From the NCBI RefSeq assembly GCF_023065955.2, contig NW_026622852.1, forward strand, positions 10,957,423 to 11,021,422: a stretch of DNA of 64,000 nucleotides, written 5' to 3'. The notes beneath the pieces were generated by a model that worked only from the letters and a program-made list of their open reading frames with translations, ran no database searches and was not told the DNA's origin. Shown here piece by piece: positions 13,085 through 25,092 of the stretch. Numbering within the stretch: position 1 is the stretch's first letter; each line of letters opens with the position of its first letter. This DNA comes from Ursus arctos. Lineage: Eukaryota; Chordata; Mammalia; Carnivora; Ursidae. The translations under genes were made by a program, and so were the position numbers.

Positions 13085-13500
13085 AAATATTCTTATGTAA
13101 TGCATATTGTTACAGTGGAATATCACTCAGTAAAAGAAATAAACTACTGATACACGCATCAATATGGATAAACTCTCAAAACTGTACATTGAACAACAAC
13201 AACAAAAAGCCAGATACAACATAATACCAACTGTATGATCCAATGTATATGAGGTTCTGGAACAGGCAAAAATTAATCTATTATGACAGAAATCAAAATA
13301 ATGACTGACTCCAGGGAGAAGGAACGGGAACGACTGCCTAGAAAGGAACTGCCTACAATGGAGCGTTACGGGGTGAAGAAATTGATATGGATTTTGACTG
13401 GTGAGACAGTTTAACATGGGTGTATATATGTGTCACAACTCATTATACTACACTTAAAATCTATGTTATTTTATGTAAATTGTACCTAAATTTAAAAATT
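13085..13500 (+). mobile_element. Old L1 (L1M) 3' end
   Basis: Characteristic L1M 3' sequence. It includes a GGAATATCACTCAGTAAAAG block, ACACGCATCAATATGGATAA, CAAAAATTAATCTATTATGA, GTATATATGTGTCACAACTC, and a closing TGTAAATTGTACCTAAATTT before A-rich sequence. There is no intact ORF2, and only the terminal ~0.4 kb remains. Confidence 0.82.
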
Positions 13501-14415
13501 AGGGGTTATGCAAAAGATATCCTAAATTTCTAGAGTAGATTAAAAAATAGGTGTAGAGACCAACAAAAAGTATGGGCCATATTGCAACAATTGGGAACAG
13601 AGGAGGTCCACGGGATGTTATCCATACCTGAATCCCAGGCATAGGTAACATAAGGTTCTTCCTTGAAGTCTCAGACAATTCTGTTTCATTTGTCAGTTGC
13701 AGCAGGCCATGTCCACCCATGAGCAGGCAAGAGAGAGCAAGTTACAAGTATTACATGTGGGGAGGGGAAGGGGGGATGAGTCGGAAGAAGAGGAGGAGAA
13801 TGGTAGTTGATTTTATTTAAATGCAACCTGGTTGTAGACGACATTTCCCGTGTATACATATATTCTCAAGCAAACACCTACATATGGTTGTATTTTCCTG
13901 ATGTCTATCAGCCCTTTTTTGTTGCAGACTCGAGCGCAGCACATGTTCCAATTAACTCCACTCTTTGTTACAACTTGCTGAGTCTTGTGTCCCTTGCCAA
14001 AAAGGGGTAGGTGGTAGGTTACATAACAAGGATTGGGGTGGAATCTGCTGCCAAGTCTACACAGAGAGTTAGCGGACTGTGTGTGGTATGGGTGGGGGCT
14101 GGCAGAGGTGGGAAGAAAAGGGGAGACCACAGGAAGAATAAAATCCTTAGAGACAGACTTGACAGAAGCAGGCCTCCTCTGCTGTGTCGCTAACTAGGTC
14201 AAAGGAGAGCCAAAGTGAAGATGATGAGGAGTCAATGTATACGATGTTGATTACGTTGTTCTATTACACAAGAATTCTTCCCTTGTGGTGATGCTTCTGG
14301 GAACAATCTAAGATGACAATAACTTTAGGAAGAAGCTTGATCCAAGTGTAACCATGATGAAATTTTGGTAATGAGAGAGAGAAAGGGAAGTCATAAGGTT
14401 AAAGGATAAAGAGGC
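13500..14415. other. Non-coding sequence with overlapping chance frames
   Basis: Frames of 60-105 codons overlap on both strands between 13499 and 14193. None has a recognisable domain or a paired splice structure. A purine-rich stretch lies at about 13757-13800. Confidence 0.4.
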
Positions 14416-14492
14416 CTTTAACAAAGTTGATTTTCAGTTAAAATAGAAGAGATTCAACAATATGGGAATTCCTATCAGTTTAATGAGTCAAG
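14416..14492 (+). repeat. 77-bp dispersed direct repeat, copy 1
   Basis: Matches 14953-15029 over 77 aligned bases with five substitutions by eye and no indels. It begins CTTTAACAAAGTTGATTTTC and ends TGAGTCAAG. The sequence matches no repeat family I know, and flanks beyond it do not align. Confidence 0.9.
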
Positions 14493-14952
14493 TGCTGCTA
14501 ATTAGGAAAACAAACTTTCTGATCTTCTTAGGCAGGCTTAAAGGTATCTTGGACATTTAGACCAATATTTTACTCAAACTCACTTGTGAGTCCCCTGGTT
14601 CTATTCCATAGCTGTGGACTATATTTCCAACCATCTCCCAATCTATTAAAGAGTCTGTGTACTATTAGTGAATTCATTTCCACCAATGAACAAAATTAAA
14701 TGATAGAAATTGAATACTAAAAGGCAGTCACTGTAAAGTGTCCTTGGGACTGGTCCCTTGGAAAGACAGGATGTATAGAGAGAGTCACCAATACACTCAA
14801 AAAACGTTTTTTAAAAAAGACACAGTCTTTAAATGTCTCAGCAATTGCTAATAGACAATATGGGACAAAAGTTATTTACTGAAGAGATAAACATCATGCT
14901 TCTAATGCAAAGACTTCCTAGATGGGGAGATGTGACAACAGTGCAAAATCAA

Positions 14953-15029
14953 CTTTAACAAAGTTGATTTTCAGTTAAAATAGAAGAGATCTAACAATAT
15001 GTGAATTCCTATCATTTTAGTGAGTCAAG
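14953..15029 (+). repeat. 77-bp dispersed direct repeat, copy 2
   Basis: Second copy of the 77-bp unit, 460 bp downstream of the first and in the same orientation. Divergence of about 6% suggests an old local duplication or two pieces of one unidentified element. Confidence 0.9.
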
Positions 15030-15151
15030 GGAGTCAATAGTCCCTCCACTATTACAAAGACTGTCATAATTACTACCGCCATGCACTTGGCTTTTTTTAG
15101 CTGAAACTATGATTCGAAGATTTTCTGGGTTTTCTATTTAAGACATTAGTA

Positions 15152-15350
15152 GGGGGTACCTGGGTGGCTCAGTCAGTTAAACCTCTGACTCTTGATTTCA
15201 GCTCAGGTCATGATCTCAGGGTTATGACATCAAGCCCCACATCCGCCTCCACACTCAGCATGCAGTCTGCTTGAGATTCTCTCTCACCCTTTGCCCTCCC
15301 CCATCCCCATTCTCTCTCTCTCTCAAAATTAAAACAAAACAAAAAACACA
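15152..15350 (+). mobile_element. CAN-SINE
   Basis: Head GGGGTACCTGGGTGGCTCAG, tRNA-related GCTCAGGTCATGATCTCAGG, a CT-rich body ending in (TC)n at about 15313-15324, and an A-rich tail (AAAATTAAAACAAAACAAAA). A clean target-site duplication was not found, so the 3' end is approximate. Confidence 0.88.
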
Positions 15351-18300
15351 GTAGAACATCAGGACCTCAAAGAAGAGGGAGATGACAGAGACAGCCAAAA
15401 GAGGGCTAAGCAAGGACTGCAGGATGAAAGGTGCGTCACATGATAGCAGTGATGAGTACATACCCATCCAGGTTCTACTAGCCAAGACCAGATTAGATGT
15501 GTGTAACGCTGAAAAAACACATTAGAAACATGACTCTGAACATGGAACTTCCCTGGCTTCCTCAAAGACTAAGGACAGAGGACAAGTGTCACAAAACAAA
15601 TAGTATTTCCTAGGCTGAATGCAAAGTAATGAGGACAGAACCTATCATGGCATGTTTAATAATGTAATTTTGCTAAGGCAAACTAAGGGGTAGTTAATGA
15701 GGTTCCATCAAATAAGTTATGCAAATTGTGTCATTTGCAAACCACAAAATATCATATTAGTTAAGGAAAACATTTGACAAGCAGTTTCTAGTCTCTTGAC
15801 CAATTCCATGTTAGGCAATCTTGCAAATGACATAATTAACACAACTTACTTAATTGATCTCCATTTGTAATTCCTTAGGAATAGTTCTCCAACAGAATTA
15901 TGCCCTCTAAAGGTGACCAGGCACATAAGGGCAGTTAATGCCTATGAGGTACTCTACCTAGATTAAAATGTAGTTTAAGTCGGTCACTTTGGGTTAAAAC
16001 CATTGATGTTTTTACACCAAAAATATATAGCTACTAAGTCCCTTAGACTCTGTGACAAAAGATGAAAACACAGAGGCATACCTTTCATATAAATGCATGT
16101 ATATACATATAAATTCATCCCATGCTTTGCACACTCCTGGCGTGTTAAACGATGAGCTCTACAAATAACAATCTGTTTGCACTTCCTTTGAAAGAGAGAA
16201 TGAGCCTAACAGAGAACTTCCAAAGGTGTTCCAGGACTGACAGCCTCAAATGAGCTCATGGTCTTCTGCACACAGCCATCAAGTCTGAGAGCTGAAAAGC
16301 AGCATGTGCTGTGCCCATGAACCAGCCAATGTTTTGAGAGGCTAGTGGTCTGCAGCTCAGCAATTCTTGAGGAACCATTAGTTTTGAACAAGACTTTCCC
16401 AGAGTCCCTGGGAAGAAGAGAAGACCTGGAAGAGTACTTTCTCAAACTCTCATAAATCAAATGAGAGAACTGAGTCCATTGGCGACACGTCTTTTTTTTT
16501 CCATAAGGCTAATGATTTTCTTATGAAAAGTATCACTGACTCAAGAGGAAAACTAGGAGCACTGGCACAAATTACAGAAAGACGGAGAGACAGATGAAGG
16601 AAGGAACACATTCTGCCTGCCCCTGGTTTTTGTTTTTTTGTGTTTTTTTTTAACCCTTTTAGGGATTTTCAGTAAGAAATCAATGACTACATGTTTGAAA
16701 AGTTTGCTCTGTATGCCTCTATTTTTTACCTTTCAGCTTAAAATCTATGATTTTATGTTCAGGTGGCAAAATCTCTAAGAGAAAGATATCGGATATATTT
16801 CTGATGTTTAAATGAAGAATTAGCCAAAGTTTTCCTTTCAGATAATGCACTGTCATAAACTTCATTTATTTGAGAGGCCGATGTTGTAGAATCATAAGCA
16901 ATATGGCCACGAGCCTTGGTTCATACTACCTTAAAATGCCAAGATCATTCACCCAGCTGTATACTTCTAGGATTCCCCAAAGAACAGAACTAAATGTCAA
17001 TACTGACTTCTATGGAGACACAGAGACCTTATAAATTCATTCTGCACTATTATTCCAAATACTCTCTTAAGGAACATTAAATTCTAGCCCACAGTTTTAG
17101 AAATGGAGAAACTGAGGACCACGGTAGTTCATTTGATGTGATTAGTTTAGACCTGCAGTCCACACACAACCGCAGATGTGTAGGGGAGGAAGGTAAAGAG
17201 CAGAGGTGAAAGCAAAACTGGAGACGGATGCACTGCTGGTTTCAAAAGTACCTTGTGCTGAATACAGAATATTAAATGCATATTGCCATTCACAAGACAC
17301 CGGAACTCTTTAAAATTCAAAACAATATTGACTGTCCACAGATATATTTTAAAATGGAATTTTACTTGTCAACCATTTTTAATAAGGAACAGAGGGTATA
17401 AATGGGTCCATTCCATTTAAATTATTATTATTTTTTAAAATTGGAGATGCGTTGTGTCTGAGTGTAGGCAGGATGCAGCCTGACGAGTTAGGCCATCGCT
17501 GATGTGTTTATGTCTCAGTGGTAAAATATTCTGTTTTTGCCTATTCTGTAAAGACTAATTAAAGTTTTTTTGGTTCTTCATTTTTCCCTTGTTCACTCAA
17601 GGTACTTTACATTTGCAGTATAAATTACAGAGTCTGCCAAACTGCCTAGCTGCTTTCATAGGGAAAATTATATTTGAAAAATAATTAAAAAAATTGTTTT
17701 ACAATGGGCTAATTACTCACCTATTTATATTTGTAAGTAATGCCATTTCAGGCCAAAGCCTGGCTTCTACAAATGTAAAATACAGTTTTAGCTGGGTATT
17801 TGGTAAGGGTAGTATTATGTAGCATGATGTAATCAACTACATTCAGAAAAGTGAAATATCCTCTAGAACCTTCCAGTTTAAAATACATTGCAGCTTCTAG
17901 GTAGAAAAAGCTCATTCACAACACTGTGCCTTTAGCGGTACTGAGTGTAGTCTCTCTTCCAAGCAGTTATGAAATTTGAGGTCCACAAAGGGATATTTGT
18001 GTAAGTTCTCTAAACGATGTCATCCATTATATCTCATAAACAATATACTTTCCTTTTAATAATTTGTTTATTCCATTTTGTTCTTCTTTCTACTCAGATA
18101 ACTCTTTGAAAACAATCATCTTTATATGCTTCCGTTTCCTCACCAGAAACAGGAAAATAATGTTTACCTCAGATGCCACCGCTCGACCTACTCCACAGGT
18201 GATCATAAGGGTTATTTAGATACTAACGGAAAAGTGCTGTAAGCTGTGCAAAACACAAAGCTGCACTACAGGATCAGTGATTGTCTTAGGCTACACTTTC

Positions 18301-20499
18301 AAGAGACCCTCACGATGTTGTAACGCACATCTACCTGTTTCTCTTCCAAGTTGTCAGGTAGATATTAGATCACGTATGTTTCAAAATGATAATCTGCTGA
18401 TTCAGTTTGGCTGATGACTTCAACCAGTGAAAGAAGAAAAACAACCTAAAAGGCCAATTGTCTTACATTTCCAGTTACAAGCAAAATCAGGCCCACGTAT
18501 ATTTCACTTTATTACTCCGACCAATTCTAAATGCCACTTGACTTTACTGTTGTTTCAAATGATTCACATTGCAAAGGTTTCCTCACTGAACTGAAGAAAA
18601 CATTACAGGTTTGGGTTTCTTACCGTCCACCAGTCACTTGTCCAAGAAGCTAAACAGAACTCCCAGCTCTCTGGCTGATCATGGCTGGGAGCTCATTAGG
18701 CTGTTCCTCACGTTAAATTACTGAAAAGGGTGATGTATTTATAATACAGCTTGCGATGCTATAAAATGGCTCATCAATCTGTTTTATTCATGGAAAGTCC
18801 ACATAAGGCCACTAGTCTGTTACTGGCAATAAACCTTGGGTGCGTCTTCAAAAGACCTGCATATTAGATAGTGATTTATGTCTCTGTCCAAGAAATCAAA
18901 CATGATACTAACAAGGCAAGGGATAACTCAACTGACACTTTCAAAAGCAATATAATTTCAGTAGTAAATCAAGTGGGTATAACATACACAGGGAAAAGAG
19001 AAAGACAGATGATTAGCATGTATATATTAAAAGAAAAGGAGAATGTTAAAAAAATAAAGTGTTCTGATCTTAAACAATTCTTCATCTCTTCTGTGCATTA
19101 TTTTTCTTACATGGTATTTCTTAGATAGCTTAGTCACTCCTCATCTTCCATTTTATAACTAGAATATTCTTTTGTCAAGACACTGATATATCCTAAATAA
19201 TTTATTGTTGTTTTTCAATACCCCAAAGCAGAATTGCTCAGCTCTTCTTACCCTTAAAATGTAAGGTTGTTTTGGATGAAAAAGACACAACGAAAAGAAT
19301 GAGAAATATTTAGAACTGACATGAGAAACCAAAATAATTAGTTAGGTCTTACACTGTTTTCAGAGAATATCACACTTGTTAGAAACTGTTTCCCTGTTAG
19401 GAGTCTGTGGATCCCAGTACCTCAAAAAAGATCTCTCACTTTAAGATCAGGTAACAAACTGACCATAAAACAATTTTTTTTTTAACCACTGAGTTTTCTT
19501 TTAGGATTGCTAAATAGTCACTTAAACAAATACTATGAATGTGAAAGTATAGATATAGAAAATAAAGAGTTTCTCATACGAGTGAGTAATGGGTTTAAGA
19601 CGCCTCACACGTACTTGCTATTTTTATCTTCAACGGTCCACTTTAAACAAACTCATTTTAATAAAAGATTAAGGTGAGTTCTGCAGACTCCGTATCTTAT
19701 CACATACACTGAAACGTCTGCATTACTCTATCTGGAAAAGAGAAACCTTATTTTTAAAAGAGAGAGTTTTGTGTTTTTTTTTTAATATCCCTAAGTGCAC
19801 ATGACATCACCACTTTTCCATCAGTGTGTCTCATATTCTTGTTCAAGCAAAACTGGAAAGCTACTTGAATTTTCCTCATGGACTGCTCAATCTTATGGAC
19901 AGGGATCGTGCATGCGACAACATTCCTAGACGTGAAAGGCAGAAAGGCATCCTCCCTACTATTGTTAGTCAAAATAAAACACTCAGCTTCGGGAAGGAGT
20001 CACTGGAAACACCTTCCATTTCACTGGAGGCCGGCCTGCCCCATGCACTGGAGTCTCTTGCCCAGCCCTGCAGAGAATCAGCTGTGGTTGTTGAAAGGCC
20101 CTCTGTGGTCCCTGCTTCCTAAGGGTTCACAGGCTCCCGTTTTAAACTCTTTATTTCAAACGTTGATGGCTATATATTTGCGTTTATATTCAGCCTAAAT
20201 AGGAATCCTAAATTACAAACAAGTTTTTACAGCTAAAAATTACTTGATTTTCAAAATAAATCAAATGTTTTAAATGCTGCAAAGTGATTAAAGATTACTA
20301 CAGGGTTTAAGATTAGAAAGAGAATTGTGGGTTGGTGTCATAATTGGATCTGGGTAGTTTTACTATTAGACAACTTTGAAAATAATCACACATGAATTAA
20401 AAGTCAGAAGTGATTTCTTTTCTACGTATCTCACCTGTCTCCAAAGCTTTTGGAACAGAGAAAGACGAGAAAACTCACCCCCAACACCCTCCCCCAAAA
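15351..20499. other. Mostly unique non-coding sequence
   Basis: About 5 kb without identified repeats or genes. The blocks at about 17430-17760 and 18650-18840 have little low-complexity sequence and are rich in short TAAT/TTAAT motifs. They look like candidates for conserved non-coding DNA, but I cannot test conservation here. Confidence 0.4.
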
Positions 20500-21250
20500 T
20501 CAGAACACATTTAAGTGCCCACACACAGAGATTTCTCTTTTGATATGCACGAACAGAAAATAAACTGTCTCCTCTTGTGTCCTCAAACACAAAATGCACA
20601 CACATACGTACCACCAGCCAGACATCCTCCAGGTTATCTCACAGTTAAACAAAATAAAATGGGGTTCTTTCTGTGCATTTTGACACACACATGCACACAC
20701 ACACTTGCACACTCCAAGAATCCTGCCTCCAATGCTCTGTCACAAGGAGCACTCCGGGGGGCCCAGGAGTGCAGGGGGGGGAGCTGTTTGGGAAACTGAA
20801 GGAGCCCTTTCAGCAGGCATGGGTTTCTCTCCGTGCCTGTGAAGTGGACATTGGCATATCTAGCCTAGGCTTTTCCTGTGGGGTTCATCTGGTCGGCAGG
20901 GTGGGGAATAGTTGTCTGTACCATACCAAGGTCAGCCGGCTAGGGCTGACAGTCTCTGTCTCTGTACAAAGAAAAGAATCAATACTTTTGGACTACGGCT
21001 GTGCCCTCAGTGTAAAACAACAAACATGCAGTGTCTGACATGTTTCTAGGTGATTTGTGGCAGAACCTCTTGTCTGATCTGTATCCAGGAGCTGCTGTGT
21101 TACTGCTCTTTGCTTTTCGCCTCCCCCACCGCCTCCCCAGGCCCCCTCCCGCCTGCCCCAGCTCTGTGATGTCGAATACTTTAGTCAGGTACAGAGGCGG
21201 GTGTTCTACCCTACAGCTACTTGTCACTCAATAAATCACACCTACGAGCA
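20500..21250. other. GC-richer non-coding patch with CA-rich repeats and G-runs
   Basis: Local GC is visibly higher than in the surroundings. An impure CA-rich stretch covers about 20682-20712, with G-runs at 20756-20761 and 20774-20781 and a C-rich tract at about 21120-21160. Frames of up to 121 codons occur on the plus strand but begin in the CA repeat (alternating His-Thr). They overlap minus-strand frames and match no family I recognise. Confidence 0.4.
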
Positions 21251-23149
21251 CCGTCTGCACAGAGTGATCTGGGCTTTAACAAAGGATCAGAGGGACAAAG
21301 TGCAGGCAAGATACTGTAATTATAACAACACTAAAATATTCAGAGAGAGGGACAAATGCACAGGCTCTGAGGCACAGATAAAATGTCGCTAGAAATGGTA
21401 GCTTTTGTCCTGTCTTTTTTGGTTTCACTCCTGTAAGGCATACCTCTCGCCCTTCCTCTACCACACCTACCCCCTCACTTATTTTTGTTGTTCTTGTCCT
21501 TCTTTGTTCTGATTAGAATTAAAGGCATGAAGGAAGCATTATTAAAGCATTCATTAAAATAAATAATGCTCATCTCAGATTTTAAAACATATGTAAGATG
21601 TACTAAATCCAAGAGAGGCACCTTCAAGAAGCACAGTATCTTCAGTTTGTATCCTTGTCTAACATATTTACACATAGAGGCCCCAAATCCTCCTGAAACT
21701 GCCCAAAACGTAGAAACTGTACCAAGAGACAGCTATTAATTATGGCCTGAAGTTCATGATTTGAACAGCCATTAAATGATTTTACTTATACAAAAACCTG
21801 CTTGTTTTGTCTGACTGCACAGTTTGTGTAGAAATAGCTCTTCAATAAAACATTAACATGTATTATATATTCTTCAATTTGCTTAGGAACAATTTTATAC
21901 TAGATCTGATCTTTCTCACGCATCTCCCACCTCCCAAATTTATTTTCCAGAGTCTGAACCATTAGCCAAGTCAGATAAGAAGGTTTTGGACAGTTTCTTC
22001 TGTTCTAAGTATTTTAAATGCAGCAGTTTGAGTTATCCTGGCAATTTCAGTCACATCAGACACCTCTTAATGCAGGAAAAGTGATGTTCCATCATGGAGG
22101 TCTTGCACAAGTCTCTACTGTAACTGTTGCTGATGAAAATAAAAGTGAGTTAGAATAGCTCTACACTTCCTTCCTAGTCAATCAATGCCTGACAGCACCA
22201 GTTCCTTCAGCCATGTACTTCAGCGATGATGGATCAATAACTGTGGTTTAACAACAGGGAGCCACCAATCATTATACGAATGATTAAAAGGGGTCTCACT
22301 CACGTACACCTCTGCAGACAGAGGAGGCCATGAGATCAGAATACTTGCCACATTATGCTTCATACTACAGAAATTCACGTAAAGAAGGGAAAAATGGGGG
22401 AGGGAAAATCATTAAAACACAGCATAAAGGAAATATAAAATGTTTATCACTGGGCCAATAAGAGCCAAAGAAGCCAAAAAAAAAAAAAAAAAAAAAAAGA
22501 GGAAGAATTACTTATTGCTAAATTCTACAAAGCATTGACTTATTAAACATTACTTGGAATGTCACATAAACATCCCCTTAACCCACACACCCACAAGGCC
22601 CCTCTGCCTGGAGGGTCTGTCTCAGCTCACTATCTTGGAAATCCTTGCTGTCATGACTTGCTTTTATCGTCTATGTTAAAGTTACTCCTTGAATATCTAT
22701 CTGGAAAGCCTAAAAGACCCTGAAAGGGTAAGACTGTACCATCCAGGAATAAACAAATTCCCTGGTATAAAGCAGATGATTGACATGATTGAAAAATTAA
22801 TGAAATGAATGAATCGGCCATAAAAAAAAAATCTAGTCTGTTTTTAAAAGAACTCTCGCAAAAGCTTTATACAACTTCCTCATGTATCTACAGAATATTA
22901 CCTTGGACACACTTATTACAAAGCAAAACACCATAAATTATCAAATTAAACTATCAAAATACATCTCTTGCAGAATGGACCCATTCTCTACGTTGCTGAC
23001 TGTCCTTTCTCATTTGTCGGGGAACAATAATGAGGGGGCCATCCTGGCATATACTCAGACAGCAAATGCTGAATAGGGGCCACTCGGTCTCAACACTGTT
23101 CGAGATGCGGAGATGCACTGGCTCTGACCTCCAACAGCACAGAAGACAA
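21251..23149. other. Unique non-coding sequence with an A23 tract
   Basis: No gene or named repeat. An uninterrupted A23 run lies at 22476-22498. No duplicated target site or upstream AATAAA marks it as a retrocopy tail. Confidence 0.4.
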
Positions 23150-23211
23150 ACAAGTAAGGACATAAACAGAAGACATTATTGTAAGTGCTTCAGAAAAGGT
23201 ACATAAAAGGG
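23150..23211 (-). mobile_element. Probable L2 fragment, 5' of MER20 on this map
   Basis: The ACAAGTAAGGACATAAACAG ... TAAGTGCTTCAGAAAAGGTA stretch resembles the reverse complement of the LINE-2 3' region. It appears to continue after the MER20 at 23438, implying that the DNA transposon landed in an older L2. Confidence 0.4.
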
Positions 23212-23437
23212 CAGTGTTCTTAACCAGGGGAGGTTTTGCTGTTCAGGAAACACTTGGCAACATCTGGAGACATTTTTGGTTGTAACACTGGGGCGGGGAC
23301 AGGGGGGAATGTGTTACCCTTATCTAATGGGTAGAGGTCAAAGATGGTGCTAAATATCCTACGACATGAACATGGCACCCCACAGCAGAGAATCAGTCAA
23401 CATGAACTATCAATAGATCCAAGGTTGAGAAACCCTG
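23212..23437 (+). mobile_element. MER20 (hAT-Charlie DNA transposon)
   Basis: Near full-length MER20. It begins CAGTGTTCTTAACCAGGGGA and continues with TTGGCAACATCTGGAGACAT, TTTTTGGTTGTAACACTGGG, CTAATGGGTAGAGGTCAAAG and CTAAATATCCTACGACATGA. It ends AAGGTTGAGAAACCCTG, the inverted partner of the start. It is non-autonomous and encodes no protein. An 8-bp target duplication could not be confirmed. Confidence 0.9.
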
Positions 23438-24460
23438 GTGTACGGTGTTCAGGGGGCACAGAGGAAAGAGTGCCTAACTATCTGGAGAAAGAGAGAGTGG
23501 AGGAATGAGAGAACTCAACTCCTCCGTCATAGTAGCAAGTAAGTGAATAGAGGGAAGAACAGGATTTGGGAGTGGGGAAGTATGGAAGTGTGAGGGTCAG
23601 ATCTGCATGTTAGAATACTCTAGTTGCAACAGGTGGGACAACCAAGAGAAAGGTAAAAGTAGAGTTAGAAATGATGAAATAACGGGAGTCTTTACAAGAT
23701 CAGAGGCACAGGGATTGTAGAGAAATAAGGAGGGAAACAACAGAGTTAGTTGCCTTTTGGATTTGGGGAAGAAGCTAGGGAGAAGGAAGAGTCTAGGATG
23801 ACTTTCCCACTTCCCACCTGGGTAGGATTTAGACAGATGGTGATACCATTTAACCTTTAGCAGAGGCTGGCTGGAGGAAGGCAAGGGTAGACATTGAAAA
23901 ATATAGGTTCTGACTGGCTGAGTGATGCATTCAAGAAAGTTGCAGTTACAAACATGGAGCCCTACAGAGAAGCCTCGGATGGAGAAAGAGTTGGTTAGTT
24001 ATCAGCAAGTCAGCAGAAATTTAAAATGGGAATGAGTGCCACCACCCAAAGTGCACAGAAGAAAACCAGGGGGAAAACTGTATTTAAAACAACACAAAAT
24101 GATGAACTAGAAAACAAGGAGTTAGAAAAATAAGGATAGAATTGGAAGAATGAAGAGCCAGAAAATCTAAAGACCTCAAGGAAGAGCAAAACTGATCAGA
24201 AGAACCAAAGATCACCGAGAAATTAAAAACGACAATGGAAAATCTTCTATAAGGGGCATGAGAGAATTCAAGTCTGAAACTGCTATTGTGGGTAAGAGCA
24301 GGAAGCAGAAGCTAGGCTGTAGGAAACTAAGGTAGGAAATAGGCTGAGTTCTCAATGGACGGTGAAAGTAGAGGCTACCCAATGGGAACAGAGGTGTGAC
24401 CGGGCTCTCTATAGTCTGATGAGAATGATCCTGGGGCAGAAAGAGGCTTATCTTACATCT
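23438..24460 (-). mobile_element. Probable old L2-class LINE run
   Basis: The GGGGGCACAGAGGAAAGAGT and CAGATGGTGATACCATTTAA blocks, with a purine-rich composition, recall the reverse complement of old LINE-2-type sequence. Similarity is loose and no coding frame survives, so only a class-level assignment is offered. Confidence 0.35.
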
Positions 24461-24499
24461 GTTATAGGAAAAGAACTGGATATAAGCTAAAGGAGAATC

Positions 24500-24775
24500 A
24501 TTTTATCTATATGATGGAATAACGTGCAGCCCCTCAAGATGATAGAAGGATGTTTCTAATATTATACAAACATAGATCAATGATGTTATAGATCAGACTA
24601 CATACATAATCACCTAAAGCCTCATTTGAAGGGCTACACTTATATGGGGGTATGTTTATCTTGGGGTGGCTGGGGTTACAGATGATCATGGTTTTGCTTC
24701 TTCTGATGTCTTGGTCTCCAAAATTAATATGCTTGATATGGGCAAAAATTTATTTTAAAAGGAATTAAAATTAAC
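24500..24775 (+). mobile_element. Old L1 (L1M) 3' end
   Basis: Typical L1M terminal blocks: ATGATGGAATAACGTGCAGC, a TAATATTATACAAACATAGA region, then CTTGGGGTGGCTGGGGTTAC, a CTTCTTCTGATGTCTTGGTC segment and an A-rich end (AAAATTTATTTTAAAAGGAA). Confidence 0.6.
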
Positions 24776-24878
24776 CTCATAAGTAGGAAAAATAGAGTCT
24801 CAATAATAGACCATGATCCCCTGAAACAAGAGAGGTATGGCATCCAGATTACCTGCAAGTGGAAGGAGGCACTAATTT

Positions 24879-25077
24879 TTCTAAAAAGATTTTACTTATT
24901 TATTTGAGAGAGAGAGAGAGCACAAGTGGCGGGGCGGGGGGGGGGGAGCAGAGGGAGAGGGAGAAGCAGACTTCCCACTGAGCAGGGAGATAGACATGGG
25001 GCTCAATCCCAGGACCCCGGGATCATGACCGGAGCCCAAGGCAGACTTTTAACTGACTGAGCCACCCAGGTGCCCCT
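24879..25077 (-). mobile_element. CAN-SINE, reverse orientation, with exact 15-bp TSD
   Basis: On the plus strand: T-rich tail, AAGATTTTACTTATTTATTT, (GA)n, a G-rich stretch at about 24929-24946, then the reverse-complemented body and head GAGCCACCCAGGTGCCCC. The target-site duplication AGGAGGCACTAATTT is exact at 24864-24878 and 25078-25092, suggesting a fairly young insertion. Confidence 0.95.
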
Positions 25078-25092
25078 AGGAGGCACTAATTT

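Noticed and set aside
20673..21038. 121-codon plus-strand frame in GC-richer DNA
   Set aside because: Begins in a CA-rich repeat, overlaps opposite-strand frames and shows no recognisable domain.
22476..22498. A23 tract as a retrocopy tail
   Set aside because: No polyadenylation signal in the expected position, no element body and no duplicated flank were found.
23204..23445. 8-bp target-site duplication for MER20
   Set aside because: The bases before 23212 and after 23437 do not match convincingly, probably through decay.
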